Shown here: positions 25,902 to 34,213 of the stretch, one piece after another
Position numbering within the stretch: position 1 is the first letter of the stretch
Layout: each line of letters starts with the position of its first letter
DNA from: Lentisalinibacter salinarum
GTDB lineage: Bacteria; Pseudomonadota; Gammaproteobacteria; Steroidobacterales; Woeseiaceae
Length of the DNA stretch: 64,000 bases
NCBI RefSeq assembly: GCF_040706555.1
Contig: NZ_JAPDRH010000004.1
Span: 415,588-479,587, forward strand
Reading direction: 5' to 3'
The notes under the pieces: generated by a model
The model's input: only the letters and a program-made list of their open reading frames with translations
Database searches by the model: none
Told to the model about the DNA's origin: nothing
Program-made: the position numbers and the translations under genes

Positions 25902-27335
25902 TTACAGCCAATAGGCGCCGAGTCGCGAAAAACCTTCCTTGATTCGCAGCCACCAGGACCGCCGCCGCCACTCGGCGAGCGAGATCTGCTCGGACTCCGC
26001 GAGGTCCTCCGCAAACATCGCATTCATCTGCCCGGCAAAGTCGCCGCCCAGCACAACCGCGTTGATTTCATCGTTATGTACGAAGCTGCGCCAGTCCAGG
26101 TTGCTCGATCCGATGGTCGACCATACGCTGTCGATCACTGCCGTCTTCGCATGCATCACGGCACCCTGTCGCTCGTGGATTTCGACGCCAGCCTTCAGCA
26201 GCGTCGCGTAGTGCGAGCGACCAAGGTGGAATATTGCGGCGGAATCAGTATGACTCGGCAACACCAGTTTCACCTTCACGCCGCGCTGCGCGGTATCGGT
26301 CAGCGCCTTGAGCAGCACGGCGTCCGGCCCGAAGTAGGCGACCGTCAGATGGACGTCGGTCTGCGCGCGCGTGATGGCTGACACGAGCGTCATGTAGATC
26401 GGGCTGGCTTTCTCCTCCGCCCTGCTGCCGATGGCGCGCACAATTCCGTCGCCTTTTGCGGACAGCTCCGGATAGTAGTTGCTCGGCGTCGGCGGGGCTT
26501 CCGTCTGGCGAGTCCACGAGTCGAGGAACAGCCGCTGGAACTCTGCCACCACGGGGCCCTCGATCTGGATGTGCGTGTCGCGCCAGCCCTCGCCACTGTC
26601 GGTCGCAGCTGCTCTCTTTACATGGGGCGCCGGTTTCCCGAGGGGCACGCTCGAATAGCCGTCACTGATGTTCACGCCGCCGATGAAGGCGATGCGGCCG
26701 TCGACTACCAGCTGTTTGCGATGGTCGCGGTTGTTCGCCCGCCAGGTCTTCGGGTCTTCCGCCAGCGGGTTTACGGGGTTGAACTCGATCACCGCAATGC
26801 CGCCCTCACGGAGCTCCTCAAAGAACGATTCCGGTGTCAGCAGACCGCCGACGCTGTCATACAGGATATTGACCTGCACGCCGCTCGCCTGCTTCTGGAG
26901 TAACAACGCGGCGAACTCCTGGCCGAGTTCGCCGTCGTCGAAAATATAGGTCTCGAGGTTGACATGGTCGACGGCTGACCGGATTGCCTCCAGCATCGCC
27001 GCGTGGGTATCCGGCCCGTTCTGCAGCAGCGTCACTTTATTGCCGAGCACCAGCGGGCTGTCTACAGCGATGGTCTGCTCATAGGCCAGGTGCGTACGCA
27101 GCATGTCGGGGGTCGCGGTTTCCCGTTCGAGCTGCCCGAGCAGCTGCTCGCCACGGGCTTCCGAAAGGATACCCTGCTGCCCCTGGAACTCGACGTTGGC
27201 GGGAATCGCCAAGTCCGGTTCCGCGACCGGCAATGTGGCGCAGCCGGCCGGGCCGAGCACCAGCAGTCCGAGCGCGAGTAGTCCGAGCCCGAACTGCGCG
27301 TTCCGATCGGCCGTTCTAGAGCGACCGTCGGCCAC
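25902..27335 (-). CDS. cls: Phospholipase D-family cardiolipin synthase-like lipoprotein
   Basis: A protein of about 477 residues with a lipobox (GPAGCATLP) and two HKD motifs of the PLD superfamily: NRDHRKQLVVDGRIAFIGG (first) and AVMHAKTAVIDSVWSTIGSSNLD (second), both complete. Cardiolipin or phospholipid transfer activity is inferred from the family. Close relatives are annotated as cardiolipin synthase-like phospholipase D. The start is uncertain: the region 5' of the lipobox offers GTG at 27335, inside the lmo0937-like gene, with no clear Shine-Dalgarno. A relic of a second copy lies at 19.9 kb. Confidence 0.85.
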   Translation of the reverse strand: MADGRSRTADRNAQFGLGLLALGLLVLGPAGCATLPVAEPDLAIPANVEFQGQQGILSEARGEQLLGQLERETATPDMLRTHLAYEQTIAVDSPLVLGNKVTLLQNGPDTHAAMLEAIRSAVDHVNLETYIFDDGELGQEFAALLLQKQASGVQVNILYDSVGGLLTPESFFEELREGGIAVIEFNPVNPLAEDPKTWRANNRDHRKQLVVDGRIAFIGGVNISDGYSSVPLGKPAPHVKRAAATDSGEGWRDTHIQIEGPVVAEFQRLFLDSWTRQTEAPPTPSNYYPELSAKGDGIVRAIGSRAEEKASPIYMTLVSAITRAQTDVHLTVAYFGPDAVLLKALTDTAQRGVKVKLVLPSHTDSAAIFHLGRSHYATLLKAGVEIHERQGAVMHAKTAVIDSVWSTIGSSNLDWRSFVHNDEINAVVLGGDFAGQMNAMFAEDLAESEQISLAEWRRRSWWLRIKEGFSRLGAYWL

Positions 27336-27465
27336 TGATGATCTGCAACAGGACCATGACGACTGCAATCACGAGCAGCACGTGTACGAAACCACCGATG
27401 GTCGTGCCCGAGACGAGACCGAGCAACCACAGGACGAGAAGGACGACGGCAATTGTGTATAGCAT
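27316..27465 (-). CDS. lmo0937-family (DUF5670) membrane peptide
   Basis: The 49-residue protein MLYTIAVVLLVLWLLGLVSG... has two transmembrane helices around a TIGGFVHVLLVIAVV motif that defines the lmo0937/DUF5670 peptide family. GGGAG lies 8 nt upstream of the ATG at 27465. Its 3' end overlaps the start region of the PLD gene, so the two are probably translationally coupled. The relic at 19.9 kb shows the same two genes in the same order, supporting a functional pair. Molecular function unknown. Confidence 0.85.
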   Translation of the reverse strand: MLYTIAVVLLVLWLLGLVSGTTIGGFVHVLLVIAVVMVLLQIISGRRSL

Positions 27466-27778
27466 GGACAGCGCTCCCTTGATTAAGTGTCGGCGGGAGT
27501 CGCTTTCAATGCCACTCCCCGAATACCAATATGTTCCGAAGCAGCGTGATCGTCTGTGCGTTCGCGCACCGATGAACCGGTCGACCGGCGGTTGAAGCCG
27601 TAGTCGCCAAGAGCTGACAGTAACGCGAACTGCCGTACCTGACTTGCCGGTTTCTTTGACGGGAGCAGACTCAGGTGGTCCCGGTTTCCGGGCACCGGAT
27701 TGCTCCAATTGCTCGGTCCCGGACTGCATCGGTCAGCAACGAAGGTGTATGGTCGTGTCTTGCCACGAGGTACGACTT

Positions 27779-28969
27779 ATGAAACTCGCTATCCTTTCCT
27801 GCGGGCCCCGCGCCTACAGTACGCGCCGACTGAAGGAGGCTGCGCTGGAGCGCAACTACGATGTCAAGGTGCTGAATACGCTGAAATTTGCGATCGATCT
27901 TCAAAAGGGTGCGCCTGACCTGTATTTCCGCCAGAAGCTGCTGAGCCAGTATGACGCGATACTGCCGCGCATCGGTGCCTCGATCACCTACTACGGCACC
28001 GCCGTCGTCCGGCAATTCGAGGAGATGGGTGTTTTTTCCGCGAATACGGCGAATGGCATCACCAACTCGCGGGACAAGCTGAGGAGCCTGCAGATACTGA
28101 GCCGTCACCAGATCGGCATCCCCAGGACGACCTTCGTCAGCGACAAGCGGGACGTGCTGCCCGCTATCGAAAGGGTCGGCGGGGCGCCGGTCGTCATCAA
28201 GCTGATCGAGGGAACCCAGGGGATCGGTGTGCTTCTGGCGGAATCGCTCAAGGCGGCGGAGTCGATCATCGAGCTGCTGCAAAGCCAGAAACAGGATGTC
28301 CTGATCCAGAAGTTCGTCGCCGAGAGCAAGGGCAAGGATATTCGCGCGTTTGTCGTCGGTGATCGGGTCGTCGCAGCGATGCGGCGCGTCGCCCAGGGCC
28401 AGGAGTTTCGCAGCAACGTTCACCGCGGCGGCAGGGCCGAACCGGTCGACCTGAGCGATGAGTACCGGGAAACGGCCGTACGTGCGGCGCAGATTCTCGG
28501 ATTGAGGGTGGCCGGTGTCGACATGCTCGAGGCTGCGACAGGCCCGCAGATCATGGAGGTCAATTCCTCACCCGGGCTGGAGGGCATCGAGAAATGCACC
28601 CAGCTCGATATCGCGGGTGCTGTCGTGGAATATATTGCAGCGCGTGTGGACTTCCCGGAGATCGATATTCGCCAGCGCCTGACGGTCAGCAAAGGCTATG
28701 GGGTCAGCGAAATTTACATTCGCAAGGACTCCAACTTCGATGGCAAGACGATCACCGAAACGAAACTGCGGGACCGTGATATCAATGTGCTGACCCTGTA
28801 CCGCGGTACGACCGTAATTCCGAATCCGCGATCCGAGCGGCCGTTGCAGGCGGATGACCGGCTCTTGTGCTTCGGTAAGCTGGACGCGATGCGGGATCTG
28901 CTGCCACCGAAAGCGCAGCGCCGCAGGCGCCCGAAAATCCACGAATTGCGGGCCGACTCGAGCAAGTAA
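27779..28969 (+). CDS. rimK: RimK-family ATP-grasp glutamate ligase with C-terminal RCK_C-like domain
   Basis: The 396-residue protein starts MKLAILSCGPRAYSTRRLKEAALERNYDVKV. The N-terminal preATP-grasp (1-100) and ATP-grasp domain (about 105-290: VVIKLIEGTQGIGVLL, AGVDMLEAATGPQIMEVNSSPGLEGIE) match RimK, which ligates glutamate to ribosomal protein S6. An extra C-terminal 95 residues (SEIYIRKDSNFDGKTITETKLRDRDINVLTLYRG...ADDRLLCFGK) look like a TrkA-C/RCK_C ligand-binding domain, absent from the roughly 300-residue E. coli enzyme. GAGG lies 9 nt upstream. The acceptor may therefore differ from S6. Confidence 0.88.
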   Translation: MKLAILSCGPRAYSTRRLKEAALERNYDVKVLNTLKFAIDLQKGAPDLYFRQKLLSQYDAILPRIGASITYYGTAVVRQFEEMGVFSANTANGITNSRDKLRSLQILSRHQIGIPRTTFVSDKRDVLPAIERVGGAPVVIKLIEGTQGIGVLLAESLKAAESIIELLQSQKQDVLIQKFVAESKGKDIRAFVVGDRVVAAMRRVAQGQEFRSNVHRGGRAEPVDLSDEYRETAVRAAQILGLRVAGVDMLEAATGPQIMEVNSSPGLEGIEKCTQLDIAGAVVEYIAARVDFPEIDIRQRLTVSKGYGVSEIYIRKDSNFDGKTITETKLRDRDINVLTLYRGTTVIPNPRSERPLQADDRLLCFGKLDAMRDLLPPKAQRRRRPKIHELRADSSK

Positions 28970-29222
28970 GCGGTCTGGCGTCAGAGGATCGTCGAGCCAT
29001 TCGCCCACGAAACGCCAGCCTCCACTGCCGCGCCGACGTGGCCGGGTGAAGTACAGCCAGGCCGGCCACTATAGCGGTGGCCTCGTAGACGTCACCGTGG
29101 CCGAGCGTGACCGCAATGCCATTCTGCCGCTTAGGGTTGCGTTCGTGCGAGACCTGTGTCCAGGAGTCCCGGTTACCGGTGGGGCTCAAACGACTGGTTC
29201 GAGATACGGGGGCCAAATCAGA
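28970..29222. other. Intergenic stretch without a recognised gene
   Basis: The 253 bp between the RimK-like gene and the hairpin repeat at 29223 hold only short frames lacking domain signal or ribosome binding sites. No terminator hairpin with a T-run was seen after the ligase gene. Confidence 0.5.
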
Positions 29223-29277
29223 CTTCGGAAATCATACCTCAGAGCGGCAAAATGGTCGCTTTGCGGCCACAAGCGGC
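29223..29277 (-). repeat. Hairpin cassette repeat, 3' of the GNAT gene
   Basis: The repeat contains TCATACCTCAGAGCGGC followed by arm A (GGTCGCTTTGCGGCCAC then AAGCGG). The same TCATACCTCAGAGC element recurs at 29856 and 63385. It lies 16 bp beyond the stop of the acetyltransferase gene, the same position relative to the gene as the copies in the 53.9-64 kb array. Confidence 0.75.
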
Positions 29278-29293
29278 CGACGCCGTGGTTCGG

Positions 29294-29800
29294 CTAGAGT
29301 GATTTGGACAAATGATACTCGCGCGCTGATTCGCCCTCGACGCGAATACAGTCGGGTTCCAATCCCCAGACCTCGAAACCGAGAGACTCGTACAGTCGTT
29401 TCGCATTTGGTGTCTTCTCACTGACGCTGAGATACACAGATTCCACACCTTCGAGGTCCTCCGCATATTGCAGGACCGCCTTGAGGAGATCGGACGCAAC
29501 TCCTTGCCGCCGATAACGTCGATCCACGAATACTCCCCAGACACAGACTCGATGTGCTGCCTTTATTGGACGATCTCTCGACACTCCCGCCATCGCAACC
29601 AGTTCGTGCGCATCAAAGGCTCCAAAGACGGCGTTTTCGGATGCCACAGACAATTGAGCGCGAACCGCATCCGGAGAAGTAGCCACGTCATCGTTGGGCG
29701 AGGACAGGAATGCAAAGGGTTCCTCAACTAACGCTCGACGTCTCAACTGGAAGAGCTGGTCAGCATCTCCCGGCGCGAGCCTCCTGACATCAATGGCCAT
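29294..29800 (-). CDS. GNAT-family N-acetyltransferase in a cassette-like unit
   Basis: The 168-residue single GNAT domain carries the acetyl-CoA motif VWGVFVDRRYRRQGVASDLLKAVL and the C-terminal NAKRLYESLGFEVWG. The substrate is unknown. Start ATG at 29800 gives a family-like N-terminus (MAIDVRRLAPGDADQLFQLRR). A frame extension to ATG 29860 would begin inside the upstream repeat. Copies of the hairpin repeat bound it on both sides (29223 and 29837), in the orientation seen in the right-hand array, so this looks like a solitary mobile gene cassette. Confidence 0.85.
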   Translation of the reverse strand: MAIDVRRLAPGDADQLFQLRRRALVEEPFAFLSSPNDDVATSPDAVRAQLSVASENAVFGAFDAHELVAMAGVSRDRPIKAAHRVCVWGVFVDRRYRRQGVASDLLKAVLQYAEDLEGVESVYLSVSEKTPNAKRLYESLGFEVWGLEPDCIRVEGESAREYHLSKSL

Positions 29801-29836
29801 AAATGCCGTCGCTTCACCGGTTTGAGCGAGAGTCCC

Positions 29837-29910
29837 GATCGGGTCGGAAGCGGAAATCATACCTCAGAGCAGCGGAATAGCAGCGGAATGGTCGCTTTGC
29901 GGCCAAGAGT
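29837..29910 (-). repeat. Hairpin cassette repeat, 5' of the GNAT gene
   Basis: CGGGTCGGAAGCGGAAATCA, then ACCTCAGAGC and arm A (GGTCGCTTTGCGGCC) form a second copy of the repeat at 29223, with an extra duplicated AGCAGCGGAAT. Together the two copies delimit a unit of about 0.6 kb containing only the acetyltransferase. Confidence 0.75.
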
Positions 29911-30109
29911 AGAAGTAGTCGCTGATACATTGCGATTGAGCCGCTTCTCCTGAACTGTCCCCGGCAGCCACGTAGCAGCCATATGACGCTGACCAAATCG
30001 CTCTAACGTCGTTGATGCCATATACGATGATTTATTCCCACATGTAGACATTTTGGGGCAGATTGCGTATTGTTTTTGCCAGGTACAAAACAAGCCGAGG
30101 GGAGCCCAA

Positions 30110-31084
30110 ATGAAATGCAAAGTGGTTCTAGCTATAAATGCTGTGATTCTCACAACGGTTCTCGCCGTCGCAGCACCTGCACTCGCCCAGCACGATAGTG
30201 CCGAACCTCAAGGCCTCTCGGTTGTAGGCTCAACCGCATACAATCTTGGTCATAGTTCGATAATCGCAGAATCGTCTGCGCCGCTCGACCATGGTGAGTT
30301 AGCAAGCTATCGAGCGGGATCGCCAACCGTGACTCGAGTAACAGGAAAAGAACCATCAACGGAAGTTCGCATATTCGCGGATCGATCGACGTTAATCAGA
30401 CTTCAGGATTTTGAGATGCTTGTGCGACGCATGCCAGGCGGGCGTGTGCTTATACGTCGTAAATCAGGCGATGGACTGATTTGGTCAACCGTATTGGACC
30501 TCGCCGACCAGTTGGCACTCTACGCTGATGCAGGATCGCTCAGAAAAAGCGTCCTGTCATCCACGGTAACCTCTGCACGTTCAGGTTGTTATGAAGTAGG
30601 TGCTAGCAACTCCATCTCTCTGAGCAGCTCATTGGGTTTGACTGGCAGTGCCACCACTAACAAGTCACGCGAATCCTATCTTCAGACGACCGGGGATGAA
30701 TGCCTAGATCGATCGAACGATCCTGTATGTAGCGATTGCAGCCTCTCCGACAGCGTGACACTTTACGGATCGTCGGTGCTGTCGGGTGTCATATGCGCTG
30801 GCTCTTCAGGGGCCGCTTGTGGCGCAGCTCTCGTTGCGTTTCTAGGCGCATTGGACAACTTCAACGATGACTGTGGTGAATGCAACGAGAAGTATCCGTA
30901 TTTTTCTCAATCCACCGACTGCTCAGGTAACGATACCCAAGTCGATTCCGGATCGGCGATGTACGCTGCATATGTCACTTGGTGGCAGCCGAATTACCCG
31001 TACTGGAACTCGACATCATTCGGGTCACTACAGAGTACGTTCACATTCGCTCCATACATCGTAAACGTGACTCCGCAGCTTTGA
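30110..31084 (+). CDS. Cys-rich secreted protein of unknown function
   Basis: The 324-residue protein has a clear Sec signal (MKCKVVLAINAVILTTVLAVAAPALAQ). The mature part has about ten Cys concentrated at about 180-290 (CYEVG, DECLDRSNDPVCSDCSLSD, CAGSSGAACGAALVAFLGALDNFNDDCGECNEK). The GxxxA-rich CGAALVAFLGALDNF segment may be membrane-active or bacteriocin-like, but this is only a resemblance. GAGGGGAG lies upstream of the ATG. Codon use is AT-richer than the neighbouring 12-28 kb block, suggesting recent acquisition. A small membrane protein gene follows 37 bp downstream. Confidence 0.7.
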   Translation: MKCKVVLAINAVILTTVLAVAAPALAQHDSAEPQGLSVVGSTAYNLGHSSIIAESSAPLDHGELASYRAGSPTVTRVTGKEPSTEVRIFADRSTLIRLQDFEMLVRRMPGGRVLIRRKSGDGLIWSTVLDLADQLALYADAGSLRKSVLSSTVTSARSGCYEVGASNSISLSSSLGLTGSATTNKSRESYLQTTGDECLDRSNDPVCSDCSLSDSVTLYGSSVLSGVICAGSSGAACGAALVAFLGALDNFNDDCGECNEKYPYFSQSTDCSGNDTQVDSGSAMYAAYVTWWQPNYPYWNSTSFGSLQSTFTFAPYIVNVTPQL

Positions 31085-31121
31085 TAGCCTGCGGTTAGCC
31101 GAAGAACAGGAGTATAGAATC

Positions 31122-31424
31122 ATGGAGAGTATGAGCTGGATCTTCGTAGGAGTCCTAGTTTTGTCTGGCGTTGAATTGATCGCAGTACTAACCGGTCGCC
31201 TCCAGCGACAATTACGCCGCGATTCAGTTTCCTGCGGTCTGTTGTTTGGCCTGAGCCTATTCGTGCTGATTGGACTCGGCGATAAGGTCTTCCCGCCTGA
31301 GAGCACAAAGTGGGCTATCACTGGTTCTGTTCTGCTATTCAATATCGGGTTGAGCGGCTGGATACTGGGACAGAAGCTACTGTCGTCTCGAAAAGCCGAC
31401 GGCCAGCAGGCGGATGCCGGTTGA
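31122..31424 (+). CDS. Small three-helix membrane protein
   Basis: A 100-residue protein with three hydrophobic segments (about 5-24, 38-53 and 63-86) and a polar C-terminal tail (SSRKADGQQADAG). It lies 37 bp downstream of the Cys-rich secreted protein on the same strand and may be co-expressed, perhaps as an immunity or export partner (speculative). No family was recognised. Confidence 0.6.
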   Translation: MESMSWIFVGVLVLSGVELIAVLTGRLQRQLRRDSVSCGLLFGLSLFVLIGLGDKVFPPESTKWAITGSVLLFNIGLSGWILGQKLLSSRKADGQQADAG

Positions 31425-31664
31425 TATAGCTGATTAGCGAAAAGGTCTCGAGCGTCGCTTGGCCACCGCTCATCAGCGACTGTGTTTCATGCCTCCGGCG
31501 TACTCCCCGCTGAACAACAAGGCAGCGATGACTAGGAGATCAGCCATCGGCCAGGGCAGCCCGGTCTCACGAGCGCTTTTCTTGTTCGGCGCTTGTCGTT
31601 CCTTTTGGGTCGGACGCCGACGTCGGATTGAGTACAGGCCGGAGAGCTAGCTAAAGTCTGCTTC
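31425..31664. other. Intergenic stretch without a recognised gene
   Basis: Short frames only. From 31657 a motif TGCTTCGGGTCGGAAGCGG similar to an arm of the hairpin cassette repeat appears, directly at the left edge of the next dusA-fragment module. Confidence 0.5.
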
Positions 31665-32132
31665 GGGTCGGAAGCGGTCATATTACCGAAATCGGTCGTC
31701 CGCTTGAGGCCGTGGACCCAGGATACAAGGCATGCGTTTAGGGAGAACATCTTCCGAATAGAGCAGGGTAGTCCCAGTTGGCTTGTTGTAGCTGCCGAAA
31801 CCCGCAATTATTAGTCCAACCGGAAAACAAAAGTGCGTCATTGCCGGTGCGTCACGGTGCGACATTGGCGATTTTCGGTCCGGAATAGGCCCGCACGTAT
31901 TCTAGACCCGGGCTCTCGGGCTACGCATCCCTATGACATTCCTGCCAGAATAGCCACATGAATAATTGCCCACATCGCCGAGAAATACAGGTTGAGCCGG
32001 TGATGGATTGGACGGGAGGAGTCTGAATAGCAATCTAGTATCAGTAACTTATGAAGTCAGCGTACCGGCGAGTCGCACTCATGTCGCACCCTGTTTTCTA
32101 GACGAATCATGCAGATTTGCGACTTGCACAGG
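31665..32132 (+). repeat. dusA-fragment repeat module, copy 3 (complete)
   Basis: A full-length copy: left block with GGTCGGAAGCGGTCATATT and GGGAGAACATCTTCCG (31665-31815), left arms GTGCGTCATTGCC, GTGCGTCACGG and GTGCGACATTGG (31832-31868), leader TATGACATTCCTGCC, dusA-like core 31958-32016 (MNNCPHRREIQVEPVMDWTG), right arm GTCGCACTCATGTCGCACC (about 32072-32090) and tail CTGTTTTCTAG, then GCAGATTTGCGACTTGCAC. Left and right arms are inverted relative to each other. Confidence 0.85.
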
Positions 32133-32179
32133 ACACCGTTGACCGGCCTTGGTTTTTGACTCTATGCGGCAACAACGCA

Positions 32180-32671
32180 GTGCGTAGAAACATCGAATTC
32201 AAACGTCTGACCGACGTTGAGCAGTCCGAGATTATCGAACTGATGAACAATCCGTTGGTAAGACGACAGATGCCGTTAGCGCCCGATCCTTTCGTTCAAA
32301 GCGATTGCGAAGCGTTCGTCGCTGCGAAAGAGCAGTTCTGGGCCGACTATGGCTATGGTCCCTCCGCCTTTGTCGTGGATGGCCGCTTCGCTGGCTGGGG
32401 AGGTCTGCAGCCGGAGGGAGGAGAAGCCGACGTGGGCCTTGTCCTACACCCGGATTACTGGGGCCTCGGCAAACACCTATTCGCCGAGATCATCTTTCGC
32501 GCTTTCGGCGAGATGGGGTTCGATGCGGTGACTGTTCTGCTTCCACCTACAAGGACAAAAATCAAGGGCATTTTACGTTTCGGCTTTAAGCCGGACGGGA
32601 CGATAGAGATCGAACAGCGGCAGTTTCTCCGTTATCGCCTGAAGAAATCCGATGCGAGAGGTCTATGGTAG
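32180..32671 (+). CDS. GNAT-family N-acetyltransferase (RimJ/RimL-like)
   Basis: The product of about 163 residues has NNPLVRRQMPLAPDPF, GWGGLQPEGGEADVGLVLHPDYWGLG and KHLFAEIIFRAFGEMGFDAVTV, as in ribosomal-protein-acetyltransferase-like GNAT enzymes. The substrate is unknown. Start choice is uncertain: GTG at 32180 gives a family-like start (VRRNIEFKRLTD). An upstream TTG at 32156 is possible, and the frame further upstream runs into the dusA-fragment module. It sits directly downstream of that module. Confidence 0.75.
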   Translation: MRRNIEFKRLTDVEQSEIIELMNNPLVRRQMPLAPDPFVQSDCEAFVAAKEQFWADYGYGPSAFVVDGRFAGWGGLQPEGGEADVGLVLHPDYWGLGKHLFAEIIFRAFGEMGFDAVTVLLPPTRTKIKGILRFGFKPDGTIEIEQRQFLRYRLKKSDARGLW

Positions 32672-32770
32672 ACAGAGCGTGTCTTGGTTAGTCGAATTCC
32701 TTTGGCTCTGTGGTATCAGATTGCGATCCGATGCGTATGCCGGCCATGCCCTCCAGTTTGAAATTGAGTC

Positions 32771-33721
32771 CTACCATGAACCGGTGCGATCCAGGCTTCG
32801 TGACCACCCCCTGAAACGCCATCGAATCGGCACCGTGCGCTCCCATAGGATGGCCTTATCGAGCCGGAATTTGATCAGTCGTTCCGCTCCGCTGTAGAGC
32901 TGAACCTCCTCACCCTTCCAGACGATCTCGGCGTGACCGGTCATGGACAGAAGACCCCTGGTGCGAAAATCGATGAAGAGCAGGCCCACCTTTGGGTTCA
33001 AGTGCACGTTGCCGAGCGTGTTGAAGAATTGGTTGCCCGGAAAATCCGGCATCGTGAGCAGGCCGTCAGCATCGATGCGGACGAATCCGGGCTTGCCGCC
33101 GCGATGCGATATATCGGTACCTGCCGTGTCGCCAATACCGGGTAGATGGGATGCGATGAAGAGTGTATCGGCGCGGGAAATGATGTGCCGGGCGCGCTCG
33201 TCAAGGCGTTGCAGTTCTTTAACGGGGCGCGGTTCAGCGATCCGGTCGATATCGGGCAGGACCGTATGATCCCGGGACTGGATGTATTGCGGACAGTTCC
33301 CGAATGCCTGGGCTACCTTGATCCGAAATCGGCCGTTCTGCAGGAACGATACCCTGCCGTTTAGACGGTGGCGCCTTTTTGTCGACAGATTGATACCGAG
33401 CAGACCCAGCGGAGCATCCCGGATGAGGTTCTCATTCAGCGGATCGTGATGAATGCATTTCGCCGTCACGTCCAGGTGCCGGGGGTCCGAGGACGTCAGA
33501 AACCCTGGGCGGCCGAACAGAACAGAAGCCCAGGGACGACCGACGCGGTCGACGGACCCCACGAACAGCGAGGGGAGCTGCGCATAGAAGTCACGCTGCT
33601 CGTCATTCAGATGGTCGCGGACGAAACGACGACCGGTCCTTGCAACGCGATCATGAGCACCGGCCCTTCTCTGTACTGCACGTTCGCCGGCATGGAACGG
33701 TGAGGTGGCATCGTCGGTCAT
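32771..33721 (-). CDS. Pyridoxamine 5'-phosphate oxidase-like flavin-binding protein
   Basis: The 316-residue protein contains duplicated split-barrel features: AQLPSLFVGSVDRVGRPWASVLFGRPGFL (N-terminal half) and ADTLFIASHLPG...SHRGGKPGFVRIDADGLLTMPDFPGNQFFNTLGNVHLNPKVGLLFIDF (C-terminal half). These are the patterns of PNPOx-like FMN proteins that often precede a ferredoxin-reductase domain in related enzymes; that domain is absent here. The ATG overlaps the stop of the VOC gene (ATGA). The reaction is unknown. Confidence 0.8.
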   Translation of the reverse strand: MTDDATSPFHAGERAVQRRAGAHDRVARTGRRFVRDHLNDEQRDFYAQLPSLFVGSVDRVGRPWASVLFGRPGFLTSSDPRHLDVTAKCIHHDPLNENLIRDAPLGLLGINLSTKRRHRLNGRVSFLQNGRFRIKVAQAFGNCPQYIQSRDHTVLPDIDRIAEPRPVKELQRLDERARHIISRADTLFIASHLPGIGDTAGTDISHRGGKPGFVRIDADGLLTMPDFPGNQFFNTLGNVHLNPKVGLLFIDFRTRGLLSMTGHAEIVWKGEEVQLYSGAERLIKFRLDKAILWERTVPIRWRFRGWSRSLDRTGSW

Positions 33722-34146
33722 TCCAATTCTCGGTTGTCCGACGCAATAAACTCGACACGAATTCCTCCCGGGATGGTGCACATCATGTGCCGCAATGGAA
33801 GGCCCTTCAATGGCTCTGGCCCAAACTCGACCGCGACGTCAGCGACCTCGATCAGCCGCTCGTGCAAACCTGCGAGGTCATCGGAATCCACGGTCAAAGC
33901 CAGGTGATGTAGGCCGACGTTGTTCCTGCGATCAAATGCAATCACAGCATCGGGATCTATGGTCTGCCAGAGCGTGATCATAGTCTTGCCATCGGTAACA
34001 AAAATAGCCGGATAGTCGGCAACTTCGCCGACTTGCTTATATCCCAGCATCTCGATAAAGAAGTCCCGGGTCCGTCCGACATCCGGTACTGTCAGTCCGA
34101 TATGATGCACACCGCGAGTAGTGCCTCGGGCAATTGGTTCGTTCAT
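33718..34146 (-). CDS. VOC-family glyoxalase/dioxygenase-like protein
   Basis: The 142-residue protein carries the vicinal-oxygen-chelate fold: GVHHIGLTVPDVGRTRDFFIEMLGYKQVG, then LHHLALTVDSDDLAGLHERL and IRVEFIASD. The potential metal ligands are His in VHHIG, His in LHHLA and Glu in VEFIA. The substrate is unknown. GAGGAGA lies 8 nt before the ATG at 34146, ruling out the longer open frame. It is the first gene of a coupled pair with the PNPOx-like protein, which points to a small oxidative or detoxification operon. Confidence 0.85.
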   Translation of the reverse strand: MNEPIARGTTRGVHHIGLTVPDVGRTRDFFIEMLGYKQVGEVADYPAIFVTDGKTMITLWQTIDPDAVIAFDRRNNVGLHHLALTVDSDDLAGLHERLIEVADVAVEFGPEPLKGLPLRHMMCTIPGGIRVEFIASDNRELE

Positions 34147-34213
34147 TTTTGTGCTCTCCTCAGTGTCGTCTACGGGACCGGAGCCCGGGGTCGCGGCGGC
34201 ACCATCATCAGGT

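Noticed and set aside
29107..29424. Open frame over the GNAT 3' end
   Set aside because: It runs antisense to the acetyltransferase and through the hairpin repeat, with no protein-like composition.
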